The notes: generated by a model from the letters alone, not told the origin. A stretch of DNA of 32,280 nucleotides from Verrucomicrobiota bacterium (GCA_020831625.1 JAFIGD010000054.1:1-32280), one strand, 5' to 3'. Positions 7,612 to 17,000 are shown, counted from the stretch's first letter. A program made the numbers and translations.

Positions 7612-9110
7612 ACTCATTTTCCCTTTCCGACAACCCGCTGAACATCGGCGGGTTCCTGAAAGATTTCGCGAATGACCGGGCCGGGGCGCGGGTTTCGTTC
7701 GAAGGAGTGGTGCGCAATCATCATCTCGGTCAGGGGGTTGATTTTCTGGAGTACGAGGCCTTCCCGGAGATGGTCGAGGCGGAGGGCGGGCGCATTCTCA
7801 CCGAGGCGCGGGAGCGGTTCGCTCTGACCGACGCCGCCGCAGTCCACCGCGCGGGACGGCTCGAAATCGGGGATGTCGCCGTCTGGGTGGGCGCGCTGGC
7901 GGAACACCGCCAGGAGGCCTTTCTCGCCTGTCAATGGATCATGGATCAAATCAAGGCGCGGCTCCCGGTCTGGAAAAAAGAGCATTTCTCCAATGGAACC
8001 GTGGAATGGGTGGGAGCCGGACTTCAGGAGCCCGGATTGACGCCCCGGGCGGAAGCCTATTATCAGCGTCAATGCGTGTTGCCCCAGCTCGGGCCGGCGG
8101 GTCAGGAGAAACTCGGCCGGGCCCGGGTGCTGGTGGCGGGCGCGGGCGGTCTGGGCTGTCCGGCTCTGCTCTACCTCGCCGCCGCCGGGGCGGGACAATT
8201 GAGCGTGATCGACGGGGACACGGTGAACCTCTCCAACCTTCACCGCCAAATTTTGTTCACCCCCGCCGATCTGGGTAAAGGAAAGGCCTCGGTCGCGGCC
8301 GAGCGGCTCCGCGCCCAGAATCCCTGGATTGCGGTTCAGGCCCACGACGGCTTTCTGGACACCGACTGGCTTGCGCAACATCTGAACGGCCACGATTTGG
8401 TGTTGGACTGCACCGACCACTTTCCCACCCGTTATCTGCTGCACGACGCCTGCTGGCGGGCGGGCATCCCGCTGGTGCAGGCCGCCATCCATCAATTTGA
8501 GGGACAGGTGCAGAGTTTTCATCCGGACAGTCCGGGCGGATGCCTGCGCTGCCTCTGGCCGGAACCGCCGTCGGCCGACTGCGCGGGCACCTGCGCTGAA
8601 GCCGGAGTGCTGGGGCTCACCGCCGGTCAGGTCGGCCTGCAGCAGGCCATGGAGGCCCTGCGGTTGCTTCTCGACTGGCCCGGACATCTTCTGGAGCACA
8701 CCCTGCTCATCGACCTGATGAGCGGCGCGACCCGCCGCATCCGCCGTCAAGTCCGCCCCGGCTGCGTCTGCCGGACCGGCGCATTTCCCGCCCCCGCGCC
8801 GATGCCCGCTCCGGCGCCCGCCTGGCTGAGTCCCGGCGATTCCCTGCCGTCTGGAGCCCGGTACGTGGACATTCGCGAGGCGTACGAACGCGAAAACGCC
8901 CCGGCGGACATTCTCGCGCTCCCCCATTTCCCCCGCGAACGCTGGGAGGCGATCCCCGGCGAAATCCGACAGCGGCCCCTCATCCTCTGCTGCGCGGCCG
9001 GGGTCCGCACCCGCCATTGCCTTGAATTGCTCGGCCATCCCCCCGGCATCTGGGCCTGGACGGGGTCGATTCACGACCGACCGGCCGCGAAAGAAAGCCT
9101 CCCGCAATGA
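7608..9110 (+). CDS. MoaE-MoeB/ThiF-rhodanese three-domain fusion
   Basis: 500-aa fusion of three sulfur-relay parts of molybdopterin synthesis. Residues 1-140 are MoaE, the catalytic subunit of molybdopterin synthase, with its lysine region DQIKARLPVWKKEHF (K116, K123, K124) and GTVEWVGAG. Residues about 150-390 are a MoeB/ThiF E1-like enzyme: QLGPAGQEKL, the ATP loop GAGGLG (178-183), VNLSNLHRQILF, the TDHFPTR region with D270, and zinc-type cysteines C312/C315 (CLRC) and C386/C388 (CVC, closer than the usual CxxC). A Pro-Ala linker (394-405) leads to a rhodanese-like domain (about 410-490) with YVDIREAYE and an active-loop cysteine in CCAAGVRT (C462). MoeB-rhodanese pairs are known (MOCS3/Uba4 type); MoaE on the same chain is unusual. 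It overlaps moaD and the MEKHLA gene by ATGA. Confidence 0.93.
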   Translation: MNSFSLSDNPLNIGGFLKDFANDRAGARVSFEGVVRNHHLGQGVDFLEYEAFPEMVEAEGGRILTEARERFALTDAAAVHRAGRLEIGDVAVWVGALAEHRQEAFLACQWIMDQIKARLPVWKKEHFSNGTVEWVGAGLQEPGLTPRAEAYYQRQCVLPQLGPAGQEKLGRARVLVAGAGGLGCPALLYLAAAGAGQLSVIDGDTVNLSNLHRQILFTPADLGKGKASVAAERLRAQNPWIAVQAHDGFLDTDWLAQHLNGHDLVLDCTDHFPTRYLLHDACWRAGIPLVQAAIHQFEGQVQSFHPDSPGGCLRCLWPEPPSADCAGTCAEAGVLGLTAGQVGLQQAMEALRLLLDWPGHLLEHTLLIDLMSGATRRIRRQVRPGCVCRTGAFPAPAPMPAPAPAWLSPGDSLPSGARYVDIREAYERENAPADILALPHFPRERWEAIPGEIRQRPLILCCAAGVRTRHCLELLGHPPGIWAWTGSIHDRPAAKESLPQ

Positions 9111-9580
9111 GCGCGCCCTCTGATCCGTCGGCAAAGATGTTTTCCGGCGATCCTGTTCCGCTGATTGTGCGGAGCTACCGTCACTGGACGGGCGAAAACC
9201 TGCTGCCTTCCGATCTTGCGGAGAGCGGTTGGGCGGAGGCGCTGGCGGGGCTGTCGCGGGTGGTGGTGGCGCACGACACCGCTGCGGATCCCTGTTTTGT
9301 GTATGGAAACCGGGCCGCGCTGGAGTTGTTCGAAATGCGCCGGGAGGACTTTATCGGCATGCCCAGCCGACTGTCCGCCGAGCCGGTGCGGCGGGAGGAA
9401 CGGGCCCGGGTACTGGAGGAGGTGAGGGTCCGCGGGTTCTCCACCTCCTACAGCGGTGTGCGCGTTTCCGCCACCGGGAAACGGTTCCGGATCGAGAACG
9501 CCGTCCTGTGGAATCTGGTGGATCATGAAGGTGTCATCCGCGGTCAGGCCGCCACCTTCGCGCAATGGTCATTCCTGTAA
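9107..9580 (+). CDS. MEKHLA-domain (PAS-like) protein
   Basis: 157-aa single-domain protein of the MEKHLA family, a PAS-related fold with unknown ligand. Typical segments are IVRSYRHWTGENLLP near the start, VVAHDTAADPCFVYGNRAAL, LFEMRREDFIGMPSRLSAEP, the conserved GFSTSYSGVRVSATGKRFRI, and IRGQAATFAQW at the end. It is the last gene of the Moco operon, overlapping the MoaE-MoeB fusion by ATGA at 9107-9110, so it is almost surely co-translated with it. A sensing or cofactor-binding role tied to molybdenum metabolism is a reasonable guess, but nothing in the sequence shows the ligand. It has no output domain, DNA-binding motif or signal peptide. Confidence 0.88.
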   Translation: MSAPSDPSAKMFSGDPVPLIVRSYRHWTGENLLPSDLAESGWAEALAGLSRVVVAHDTAADPCFVYGNRAALELFEMRREDFIGMPSRLSAEPVRREERARVLEEVRVRGFSTSYSGVRVSATGKRFRIENAVLWNLVDHEGVIRGQAATFAQWSFL

Positions 9581-9586
9581 AATCCG

Positions 9587-9615
9587 TTGTCAGCGGGGGC
9601 GGTTTGTGCTATCCT
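9587..9615 (+). promoter_or_regulatory. Sigma-70-type promoter of asd
   Basis: The -35 box TTGTCA (9587-9592) and -10 box TATCCT (9610-9615) are 17 bp apart, and TGC just before the -10 makes it an extended -10 promoter. Transcription should begin near 9622. A ribosome site AGGAG (9636-9640) lies six bases before the asd ATG. Confidence 0.65.
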
Positions 9616-9646
9616 CATGCCCTTTCTTCATTTTTAGGAGTCTCTT

Positions 9647-10759
9647 ATGCAATCTGTAGGATTTATTGGATGGCGGGGCATGGTCGGATCGGTGTTGATC
9701 GACCGCATGCGCCGTGAAAACGATTTTCAGGGGTTTGAACCGGTGTTTTTCACCACCTCGCAGGCGGGTCAGGCCGGGCCGGATGTGGGTGGCGGGGCTT
9801 CGCCGCTGCGCGACGCGAACGATGTGCGGGCGCTGGCGGAGATGGATATTCTCGTGTCCTGTCAGGGCGGGGATTACACCAAGGAGATGCATCCGAAACT
9901 CCGCGCCGCCGGATGGCGGGGGTACTGGATCGACGCCGCGAGCGCCCTGCGCATGAAGGAGGACGCGGTGATTGTGCTCGATCCGGTCAACCGCAAACAG
10001 ATCGAACAGGCCCTGAACAAAGGGTTGCGCGACTTCGTGGGTGGAAACTGCACCGTCAGTCTCATGCTGATGGGGATGCAGGGCCTGTTTGACGCGGGAT
10101 TGGTGGAATGGGTGTCGAGCATGACGTATCAGTCCGCCTCCGGGGCCGGGGCCAAAAACATGAAGGAGCTGGTCGCGCAGATGGGCGGTCTCGCGGATGC
10201 GGGCCGCGCTCTTGCGGAAGATCCCGCCTCGCAGGTGCTGGAACTGGACCGGATCATCAGCGCCAAACTCAACGACGGCTCGCTGCCGACCGATGCGTTC
10301 GGCGCGCCGCTGGCGGCAAATCTGATCCCCTGGATCGACAGCGCCATGGAGGACGGACGCACCCGGGAGGAGTGGAAAGGCATGGTCGAAACCAACAAAA
10401 TTCTCGGCACCGCCACGCCGATTCCGGTGGACGGCCAATGCGTGCGCGTGGGCGCGATGCGCTGTCACAGTCAGGCGCTGACCGTCAAACTGACCCGGGA
10501 TGTGCCTCTGGCGGAGGTGGAGGCGCTCATCGCCGGCGCCAATGACTGGGTGAAGCTGGTGCCCAACGAAAAAGCCGCGACGCTTGCGGGGTTGACCCCT
10601 GCGGCCGTTTCCGGCGGACTCGACATTCCGGTGGGCCGCCTGCGTAAAATGGCGCTTGGCGGCGAATACCTCACCGCCTTCACCGTCGGCGATCAGTTGC
10701 TCTGGGGCGCGGCCGAACCCGTGCGCCGCATGTTGCTGATCGTGCTGGGACGGCTTTGA
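9647..10759 (+). CDS. asd: Aspartate-semialdehyde dehydrogenase
   Basis: Reduces beta-aspartyl phosphate to aspartate semialdehyde with NADPH, the branch point to lysine/diaminopimelate, threonine and methionine. At 370 aa it is of the longer, gammaproteobacterial (E. coli-like) type. The nucleotide-binding start VGFIGWRGMVGSVL, the catalytic cysteine C135 in FVGGNCTVSLML (the same number as in E. coli), YQSASGAG, and the substrate region RVGAMRCHSQAL are all present. AGGAG at 9636-9640 supports this start, and the gene has its own promoter, so it is separate from the Moco operon. Its stop codon begins a long hairpin. Confidence 0.96.
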   Translation: MQSVGFIGWRGMVGSVLIDRMRRENDFQGFEPVFFTTSQAGQAGPDVGGGASPLRDANDVRALAEMDILVSCQGGDYTKEMHPKLRAAGWRGYWIDAASALRMKEDAVIVLDPVNRKQIEQALNKGLRDFVGGNCTVSLMLMGMQGLFDAGLVEWVSSMTYQSASGAGAKNMKELVAQMGGLADAGRALAEDPASQVLELDRIISAKLNDGSLPTDAFGAPLAANLIPWIDSAMEDGRTREEWKGMVETNKILGTATPIPVDGQCVRVGAMRCHSQALTVKLTRDVPLAEVEALIAGANDWVKLVPNEKAATLAGLTPAAVSGGLDIPVGRLRKMALGGEYLTAFTVGDQLLWGAAEPVRRMLLIVLGRL

Positions 10760-10784
10760 TCGGGCGGAAATTTCCGTTCGATCA
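10757..10784 (+). terminator. Hairpin starting at the asd stop codon
   Basis: A fully symmetric 28-base hairpin: TGATCG pairs with CGATCA, two G-T pairs follow, then CGGAAA pairs with TTTCCG (14 paired positions, no real loop). The first three bases are the asd stop. There is no T-run after it, so termination is likely but not certain; it may also protect the mRNA 3' end. Confidence 0.5.
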
Positions 10785-10845
10785 GATATGAGTTCAACGG
10801 AGAGTGGAACGGAGATGAGCCGGAGACGTTTGTGGCTGACAGCGT

Positions 10846-10867
10846 AGGCCTTTGGATTCAAAGGCCT
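10846..10867. terminator. Convergent-end hairpin between asd and hflC
   Basis: Perfect 9-bp stem AGGCCTTTG (10846-10854) and CAAAGGCCT (10859-10867) with loop GATT, lying 14 bp beyond the hflC stop and about 90 bp beyond asd. It could serve as a bidirectional transcript end; no T-run is present on either strand. Confidence 0.5.
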
Positions 10868-10880
10868 TAACCCGGTATGC

Positions 10881-11861
10881 TCACTTCCCGCCCGATTCCT
10901 TCAAGAATCGGAAGTATTCGGAGTTGGAGCTGATGAATAAATCCGTTTGGGAGCCCAGAGTTCTGCCATAGCTTTCCAGGGTGCGGAAGAAGGCGTAGAA
11001 TTCGGGGTCCTGTTTGAAGGCCTCGTTGTAGGTGCGGGTGGCTTCCGCGTCCGCCTCGCCGCGGACCATTTCCGCTTTGCGGAGCGCCTCGGAGCGGATG
11101 ACCGCCAATTGCCGGGCGGTATCGCCATTGATGCGGGAGGCTTCTCCCTGGCCTTCGGAGCGGAACTGCGCGGCGATGCGCTGCCGCTCGGAAATCATCC
11201 GCTGGAAGACCTGTTCGCGCACGGAGGGGATGTAGTTGAGGCGTTTGATGCGCACATCGACGAGTTCAATCCCCAGGAGGGCGGGCATGTCTTTTCCGGC
11301 CTGATCCAGAATAGACTGGGTCAAAATTTTACGACCGATTTTGGTCTCGCCAGTGAGGCTGAGCTCGTCGCTGTCGGGGTTGACCACATCGATTTGGCGG
11401 AGATCCTCCTCGGTGACGCTCCAGTCTTCCGAGCGGACGATTTCGGTGAGCTCGGTTGCAGAAATTTTGTCACGGACCACGGAGTCGATGATGTCATCCA
11501 GACGCGCCTGGGCTCCGCTTTCATCGCGGACACTGTTGTAAAAACGGAGCGGATCGACGATCCGCCAGCGGGCGGTGGTGTCGATGGAGATGAATTCCCG
11601 GCCGAGGGTGGGAATCTGGTTGGGCGAGCCGTCCCAGACGATCAGTTTCTTGTCGAAGCGGCGCACTTCCTGAATGAAGGGAACCTTAAAGTGGACGCCG
11701 GGGGTGGTGACCGGTTCGCCAATGAGTTTTCCGAACTGGAGAACGATGGCCTGTTCGTCTTCCTGAATCACGTAGACCGAGGACATTACGACGACACCGG
11801 CCAGAGCCAGCACAACCAGCAGAGCGCCGCCGGCGAAAGATTTTTTAGGGGAGAGGGTCAT
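10881..11861 (-). CDS. hflC: HflC, membrane-anchored SPFH/prohibitin-family regulator of FtsH
   Basis: HflC forms a large membrane assembly with HflK around the FtsH protease and tempers its activity. The 326-aa protein has one N-terminal membrane segment (about 9-31, ALLVVLALAGVVVMSSVYVI), then the SPFH/band-7 domain: EDEQAIVLQFGKLIGEPV, GVHFKVPFIQEVRRFDKK, and the basic segment IKRLNYIPSVREQVFQRM. A long charged alanine-rich helix (EGQGEASRI ... GEADAEATR) follows. It starts one base after the hflK stop, with AGGAGG (11875-11870) inside the hflK 3' end at eight-base spacing, a typical coupled pair. Two hairpins lie beyond its stop. Confidence 0.96.
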   Translation of the reverse strand: MTLSPKKSFAGGALLVVLALAGVVVMSSVYVIQEDEQAIVLQFGKLIGEPVTTPGVHFKVPFIQEVRRFDKKLIVWDGSPNQIPTLGREFISIDTTARWRIVDPLRFYNSVRDESGAQARLDDIIDSVVRDKISATELTEIVRSEDWSVTEEDLRQIDVVNPDSDELSLTGETKIGRKILTQSILDQAGKDMPALLGIELVDVRIKRLNYIPSVREQVFQRMISERQRIAAQFRSEGQGEASRINGDTARQLAVIRSEALRKAEMVRGEADAEATRTYNEAFKQDPEFYAFFRTLESYGRTLGSQTDLFISSNSEYFRFLKESGGK

Positions 11862-11862
11862 C

Positions 11863-12867
11863 TTATTGGCCTCCTGAGCGTTGACCGTCCCGAAGGGTTT
11901 GGCCGAGGTTGAGTAAGGGGAGGGGGGCGTTCATGCCCTCTTCCAAAATATAAATGTTCCGCAGATTCGGAAGAACTTCATCGACCATTTCCAGATAGAA
12001 GCGCCGGGCGGTGATGTCGGGTTGTTCACGGTAGGCCTCCAGAAGGGAGAGGAAGCGGGCCGCCTCGCCGCGGGCCAGGTTGGTGCGCTCGGCCCGGTAG
12101 GCTTCGGCTTCGGCGACGATTTCATCCGCCTCGCCGCGGGCCCTCGGGATGATCTGGTTGCGCTGTTTTTCGGCCTCGTTGATGAGGCGCTCCCGCTGCT
12201 GACGGGCTTCATTGACCTCGTTGAAGGCGGGTTTCACCTTGTCGGGCGGGGTGACATCCTGCAGTTCGATCCGTTCGATTCGCACCCCGATGTTGAAGGT
12301 GTCCAGAATTTCCTGCATATCGGCAAGGGTTTCGTGGGCGATTTCCACGCGGCCGACGGTGAGGACGTCGCTGCCGAGCCGGTTTCCGACAATCCGCCGC
12401 ATCACCGATTCGGAAACATCGCGGATGGTTTCCCGGGGATTCCTGACTTCAAAAAGATATTTCACCGGGTCGGTGACGCGGAACTGCACGACCCATTCGA
12501 CATCGATCACATTCAAATCACCGGTGAGCATGAGCGATTCGTCGGTCATGGCTCTGGTTTTTTCGTATTGGCTGCGCTGACCGGCCTGCGCGGTGCGAAA
12601 GCCGAATTCCTCTTTCAGAACACGTTCAGTGGGCACGAAGGTGGCCCGGTCGATTCCGAGCGGCAGTTTAAAGTGAAGGCCCGGATTTTTAATGTCGATC
12701 ACTTTTCCAAAGCGCTGAATGACGGCCCGGCCTTCAGGCTCCACGCTGAAAAACATGGAGCGCAGAGCGGCGACGAGCAAAAAGGCGAGGGCGGCGATGA
12801 GGCCGAAACGCATGCTTTTCCGGACGGTTTCCTGGGAAAATTCCGGGATTTGTTGATATTGGTTCAT
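11863..12867 (-). CDS. hflK: HflK, partner of HflC in the FtsH-associated membrane complex
   Basis: 334-aa SPFH/band-7 protein with a single N-terminal membrane segment (about 21-39, RFGLIAALAFLLVAALRSMF). HflK hallmarks include EPEGRAVIQRFGKV, GLHFKLPLGIDRATFVPTER, LMLTGDLNVIDVEWVVQFRV and IERIELQDVTPPDKVKPAFNEV, then a coiled-coil-like charged helix (NEAEKQRNQIIPRARGEADE). The usual Gly-rich or Gln-rich N-terminal tail of E. coli HflK is missing, so the cytoplasmic part is very short. Order hflK-hflC and near-zero spacing are as in most bacteria. No strong ribosome site precedes the ATG. About 70 bp upstream lies the orphan tail of an Rsm22-like gene, also on this strand. Confidence 0.95.
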   Translation of the reverse strand: MNQYQQIPEFSQETVRKSMRFGLIAALAFLLVAALRSMFFSVEPEGRAVIQRFGKVIDIKNPGLHFKLPLGIDRATFVPTERVLKEEFGFRTAQAGQRSQYEKTRAMTDESLMLTGDLNVIDVEWVVQFRVTDPVKYLFEVRNPRETIRDVSESVMRRIVGNRLGSDVLTVGRVEIAHETLADMQEILDTFNIGVRIERIELQDVTPPDKVKPAFNEVNEARQQRERLINEAEKQRNQIIPRARGEADEIVAEAEAYRAERTNLARGEAARFLSLLEAYREQPDITARRFYLEMVDEVLPNLRNIYILEEGMNAPLPLLNLGQTLRDGQRSGGQ

Positions 12868-13210
12868 GGAATCACAGTACGCCCATGATACCCTGAGGCA
12901 ACCTTATTAACGAAACGATTGTCCCTCCTGTCCCCTCTTAGGCCTCATCGCCGAGCCATTGGCCGCCGGTGATGCGGTTTTTGCGGCGTTCGAAGCGGTA
13001 GACGGCGGGGGAGGCGGGTGTTAAAATAACAGGTATTTTAATACTCGAATCACCCCGTGATGCGTTTTAAGTCTTTGGTCTTGTCAAAATGAGCCTCACG
13101 GTTGAAGACGGAACGCGTATTGATTTTGGGTATAATTAACAAATATAGATTATTTTTATTTACTTGTAACGTTTTAATATTACCTTCTTACTGAAGGAGG
13201 TGAGTGTTTC
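12868..13210. other. Intergenic region between hflK and the PAS-like gene
   Basis: Apart from the gene-end relic at 12938-13019, the stretch is AT-rich and without a supported gene. It must contain the hflK promoter (minus strand) and the promoter of the PAS-like gene. Plus-strand candidates are TTGATT (13120-13125) with TATAGA (13144-13149), 18-bp spacer, and a perfect TATAAT at 13131-13136 that lacks a good -35. A strong ribosome site AAGGAGGT lies at 13194-13201. Confidence 0.5.
12938..13019 (-). pseudogene. Orphan 3' end of an Rsm22-like methyltransferase gene
   Basis: Read on the minus strand this is PASPAVYRFERRKNRITGG followed by QWLGDEA and a stop, the last 26 residues of the protein encoded at 18443-19423. 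Bases 12949-13018 match 18454-18523 at 69 of 70 positions, while the last 11 bases differ (DEA-stop here, GDE-stop in the full gene), with the stop at the same distance. Nothing further upstream of it on this strand is Rsm22-like, so it is a relic. It lies in the same orientation as the intact gene 5.5 kb away. Confidence 0.85.
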
Positions 13211-13789
13211 ATGTGTGAAAATACATTTATTTACAGGGTGGATCACACCGACACGATCATCAGCGTCAGTGAAAACTGGAGTGACTTCGCGGAGGGCAAT
13301 GGATGGGGAGGCTCTCTGCGTCCAGAAGAGGTGGTGGGCCGCAGTTTGTGGGATTTCATTCAGGGGGTGGAGACCCGGCATCTGTATGAGGAGCTGATCC
13401 GGAGGGTTCGGGCGGGCATTCCGCCGCGGGTGATCTCATTCCGTTGTGATTCCCCCGGGGAACGGAGATACATGGAACTCCTGATCGAGCCTGCGGGGGG
13501 CGGTGTTCTCCAAATCACAAGCCGGATTTTGCGTGCAGAAGCCCGTACGCCGGTTCGACTGCTCGCGTCGGACCTTCCGCGCTCCGCGAATCTGGTTGTG
13601 TTGTGCAGCATGTGCAAAAAAATGAAAATTTCCGAGGAAAACTGGATTGAGCTGGAGGAGGGGCTGACGCATCACAAAATTTTCGAAACCGATGAAATGC
13701 CTCAACTGAGCCACGGTCTCTGCGGCGCATGTTATCAGGAGGCGATGCGGGACCTGGAGGACGCGGGACTGCACGAGAACCCGGCATGA
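13211..13789 (+). CDS. PAS-like sensory protein with a two-CxxC C-terminal motif
   Basis: 192-aa cytoplasmic protein. Residues 1-110 look like a PAS-type domain (YRVDHTDTIISVSENWSDFA, VVGRSLWDFI). The C-terminal part has CSMCKKMKISEENWIELEEG and then LSHGLCGACYQEA, i.e. two C-x2-C pairs around an FSHG-like motif. This tail is common at the ends of PAS, GAF and response-regulator proteins (C..CKKI...W..LE...FSHGIC..C) and probably binds metal or senses redox state; its function is not established. The start is clear: AAGGAGGT (13194-13201) at nine-base spacing. A strong terminator follows, so it is a single-gene unit. It precedes two sensor kinases and may feed signals into them (inference). 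Confidence 0.8.
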   Translation: MCENTFIYRVDHTDTIISVSENWSDFAEGNGWGGSLRPEEVVGRSLWDFIQGVETRHLYEELIRRVRAGIPPRVISFRCDSPGERRYMELLIEPAGGGVLQITSRILRAEARTPVRLLASDLPRSANLVVLCSMCKKMKISEENWIELEEGLTHHKIFETDEMPQLSHGLCGACYQEAMRDLEDAGLHENPA

Positions 13790-13823
13790 ATCCGTTGCTT
13801 CACCAGCATTAGACCCGTCGCAA

Positions 13824-13867
13824 GCCCCGTTTCCGCTGATTTCGGAAACGGGGCGGTTCATTTTTTT
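13824..13867 (+). terminator. Strong intrinsic terminator
   Basis: A perfect 12-bp stem GCCCCGTTTCCG (13824-13835) and CGGAAACGGGGC (13843-13854), loop CTGATTT, is followed by GGTTCA and seven T residues (13861-13867). It closes the PAS-like gene unit. Confidence 0.93.
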
Positions 13868-14005
13868 ATGATGCCTCCCTTATTCCGGCGGTACTAAATT
13901 TTTATAATGTCCTTGGTTCAAAATCTTATATAGGGTAGAAATGGTTTTGGATTTGGAACAAGTTGAGCATTGAGGCGGCCTTTCACCCCGCCGACCTTTT
14001 GAGTC

Positions 14006-17000
14006 ATGCCACATAATACAGTAAGAAACCATGGGTTTTCGACACCCGCCCGGATTGCGCCGTACCTGATGCTGGTGCTGATGACCTCCGCATCCATTTG
14101 GCTCTGGCGGTTCTGGGCCAACGCCGAAACGGCCAGAGCCCGAACGCATTTCGAGGGGTATTGTGAGAATATCGGCCGGGATATCACCGACAGAATCCAT
14201 ACCTATCGGAGAATTCTCCAGAGCGGTGTGGGGATTTTTATCGCCTCCGAAGAGGTCACACGGGAGGAATGGCGGGCGTATTATGAATATCGCAAGGCGC
14301 GCACGGAGCTCTTCGGGATGCAGGCGTTCGCATTTGCCAAGGTCGTCACACCCGGCGAATTGACGCGCCATGTGGATCGCATCCGGGCCGAGGGTTTCCC
14401 GGAGTACACGGTGTGGCCGGAAGGTGACCGACCCTTCTACTCGCCCGTCATGTTCGTGGAGCCCTTTGACGCGGTCAATCAACGGGCCCTTGGTTTTGAT
14501 GTGTCCACCGATCCGGTGCGGCGGGCGGCCATGGAACGGGCCCGGGACACCGCCTCTGTTGCAATGTCCGGACCGGTCCGTCTGGTCATTGAGGAGACCG
14601 GCGAGGATGGCCAGACGGGATACCTGATCTATGTCCCGTTTTTCGACACGGGCGTGCCCCCGCCCGACGTGGAATCGCGCCGTGCCGCACTGACCGGCTA
14701 TGTGTTTGCCGCTCTGCGTGTGAAGGATCTGATGCGGGGCATCTTCGCGGAGGCGCATGAATACGCCGCGTTCGAACTCTACGACGGGGTGACGGTTTCA
14801 CCGGAGGCGCTGCTGTTCGCCAGCGACGAAATCGGCGGTTCCGTGGATGAACACCGCTCCCGCTTCACCCACCACATCCCTCTGGAACTGTACGGACACA
14901 CCTGGAGTCTGTCCTTCCGCTCCACCGCGCACTTCGAGGCCGAGGCCGTGTCATATTTGCCCTGGATGATCCTGGCGGGCGGGGTTCTTGTCAACATTCT
15001 GGTTTTCCTGCTGCTGCGCGCACAGCGGGATGTCGCGGTCAGGGCAAATGCGCTGGCCGCAACGTTGACGATCAATTTACACAAATCCGAAGAAATGCTG
15101 AGGGCGACGCTTTACTCCATTGGCGACGCCATGATTTCGACTGATGTACAGGGCCGCGTGGCCTCCATGAACCCGGTGGCGGTCTCGCTGATCGGCTGGG
15201 ACGAGCCTGAGGCCATCGGCCAGCCGCTGGAAAACGTCTTCCAAATCATCAACGAAAGCACCCGTCAGCCTGTGGAGAGTCCCGCCCGGAAGGTGCTCAA
15301 GGTGGGCGGGATTGTCGGCCTGGCCAACCACACTCTGCTGATCGCCCGGGACGGAAGGGAGATTCCCATTGCCGACAGCGGGGCGCCGATCCGCAATCGT
15401 GTCGGCGAGATTATCGGGGTTGTCCTGATTTTCCGCGACCAAATTGAAGAGCGCAAGGCCATGCTGGAGCTGGAAAACAGACAGCAACGGCTGGAGAGCA
15501 TGTTCCGGGCCGCCCCCGTCGGCATTGGCCTGGCCTCTTCTGGCGTCATCACCCGGGCCAACACCCTGCTCTGCGAAATCACCGGCTACAGCCGCGGGGA
15601 ATTGATCGGGCAAAGCCCCCGGATGCTCTATCCCTCGGATGAGGAATTCGAACGGTGCGGATTTGGAAACGAAGGCGGGTTTGAACAACAGGGAACCGAC
15701 GCCGTCGAAACAGTGTGGAAGCGAAAAGACGGCTCCGAGGTGGCGGTGTTACTGGGGGCCTCGCCGATGGACCCGGCGGATCCCGCCAAAGGCGTAACGT
15801 TCACCGCCCTCGATATCACCGAGCAGACCCGGGCCGAGGCGGACCGGATCGCCCGCGTGGAGGCGGAGCAGGCCAACCGGGCCAAGAGCGCGTTCCTGGC
15901 CAACATGAGCCATGAAATCCGCACGCCCCTCAACGCGGTGCTCGGTTTCGCCCAGATTCTGGAGCGGGACGCCTCGCTCACCCCCCGTCAGACCGGCATG
16001 CTCCAAACCATCGCGCGCAGCGGACGGCATCTCCTGGATCTCATCAACGATATTCTGGACATGTCCAAAATCGAGGCAGGAAAACTTGAATTGAAGCCGG
16101 TTGATTTTTGTTTGCACGATTTGTTGAACGACCTGGAGATGATGTTTCAATCCAGAGCCCATGCCCGCCAGATACAGCTATTGATGGAACGGGATGACCG
16201 TGTTCCCCGGTATATTCACGCCGATGAAGGCAAGTTCCGGCAGATCCTGATCAACCTTATGAGCAATGCGGTGAAGTTCACCAAGTCCGGCGGAGTCGCC
16301 GTTCGGGTGCGGGCGGAAGCCGACGCTGATGATGCGGCAGCGGTTCGACTCTCTGTGGAAGTGGAGGACAGCGGCCCCGGAATTCCGGAGGACGAGTTGG
16401 AGACCATTTTCGAGCCTTTCCGGCAATCCGCAGCGGGCCGGGAGGCCGGCGGCACGGGCCTGGGCCTGGCCGTGAGCCGCCGTATTGTGGAAATGATGGA
16501 CGGAAGCCTCATGGTCAAAAGCCGCGTGGGCACGGGGTCCCGCTTTTGTTTTGATGTGCGGGTGAAGTCGGCGGAGGGGGCTCCGAAAACGGCGGTGTCG
16601 ACCATGCGGCAAGTGGTCGGCCTTGAACCGGGCACAGGCCCTTACCGTATTCTGGTGGTGGACGATCAGAAAGATAACCGGGATCTGCTGAGCGCCCTGC
16701 TGGAGCCTTTGGATCTTGATGTCAGGGAGGCGGCCAACGGACAGGAGGCGCTGGATCTCTTTGAGGAATGGTCGCCCCACGCGGTCCTCATGGACATGCG
16801 CATGCCGGCACTGGACGGCTATGAGGCCACCCGGCGGATCAAGGCCACCCCGAAAGGCCGCTCCACCCCTGTCATTGCCGTGACCGCCAGCGCCTTTGAG
16901 GATGCGGAAAAAGAGGTCTGGGCCACAGGCGTGGACGGGTATGTGCGCAAGCCGTTCCGATCGGAGGAAATTTTCGCGGTGCTGGCGAAATGCCTCGGGC

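Noticed and set aside
13131-13136. Perfect TATAAT as the promoter of the PAS-like gene
   Set aside because: No acceptable -35 lies 16-18 bp upstream; TTGATT/TATAGA nearby is about as good, so neither is called firmly.
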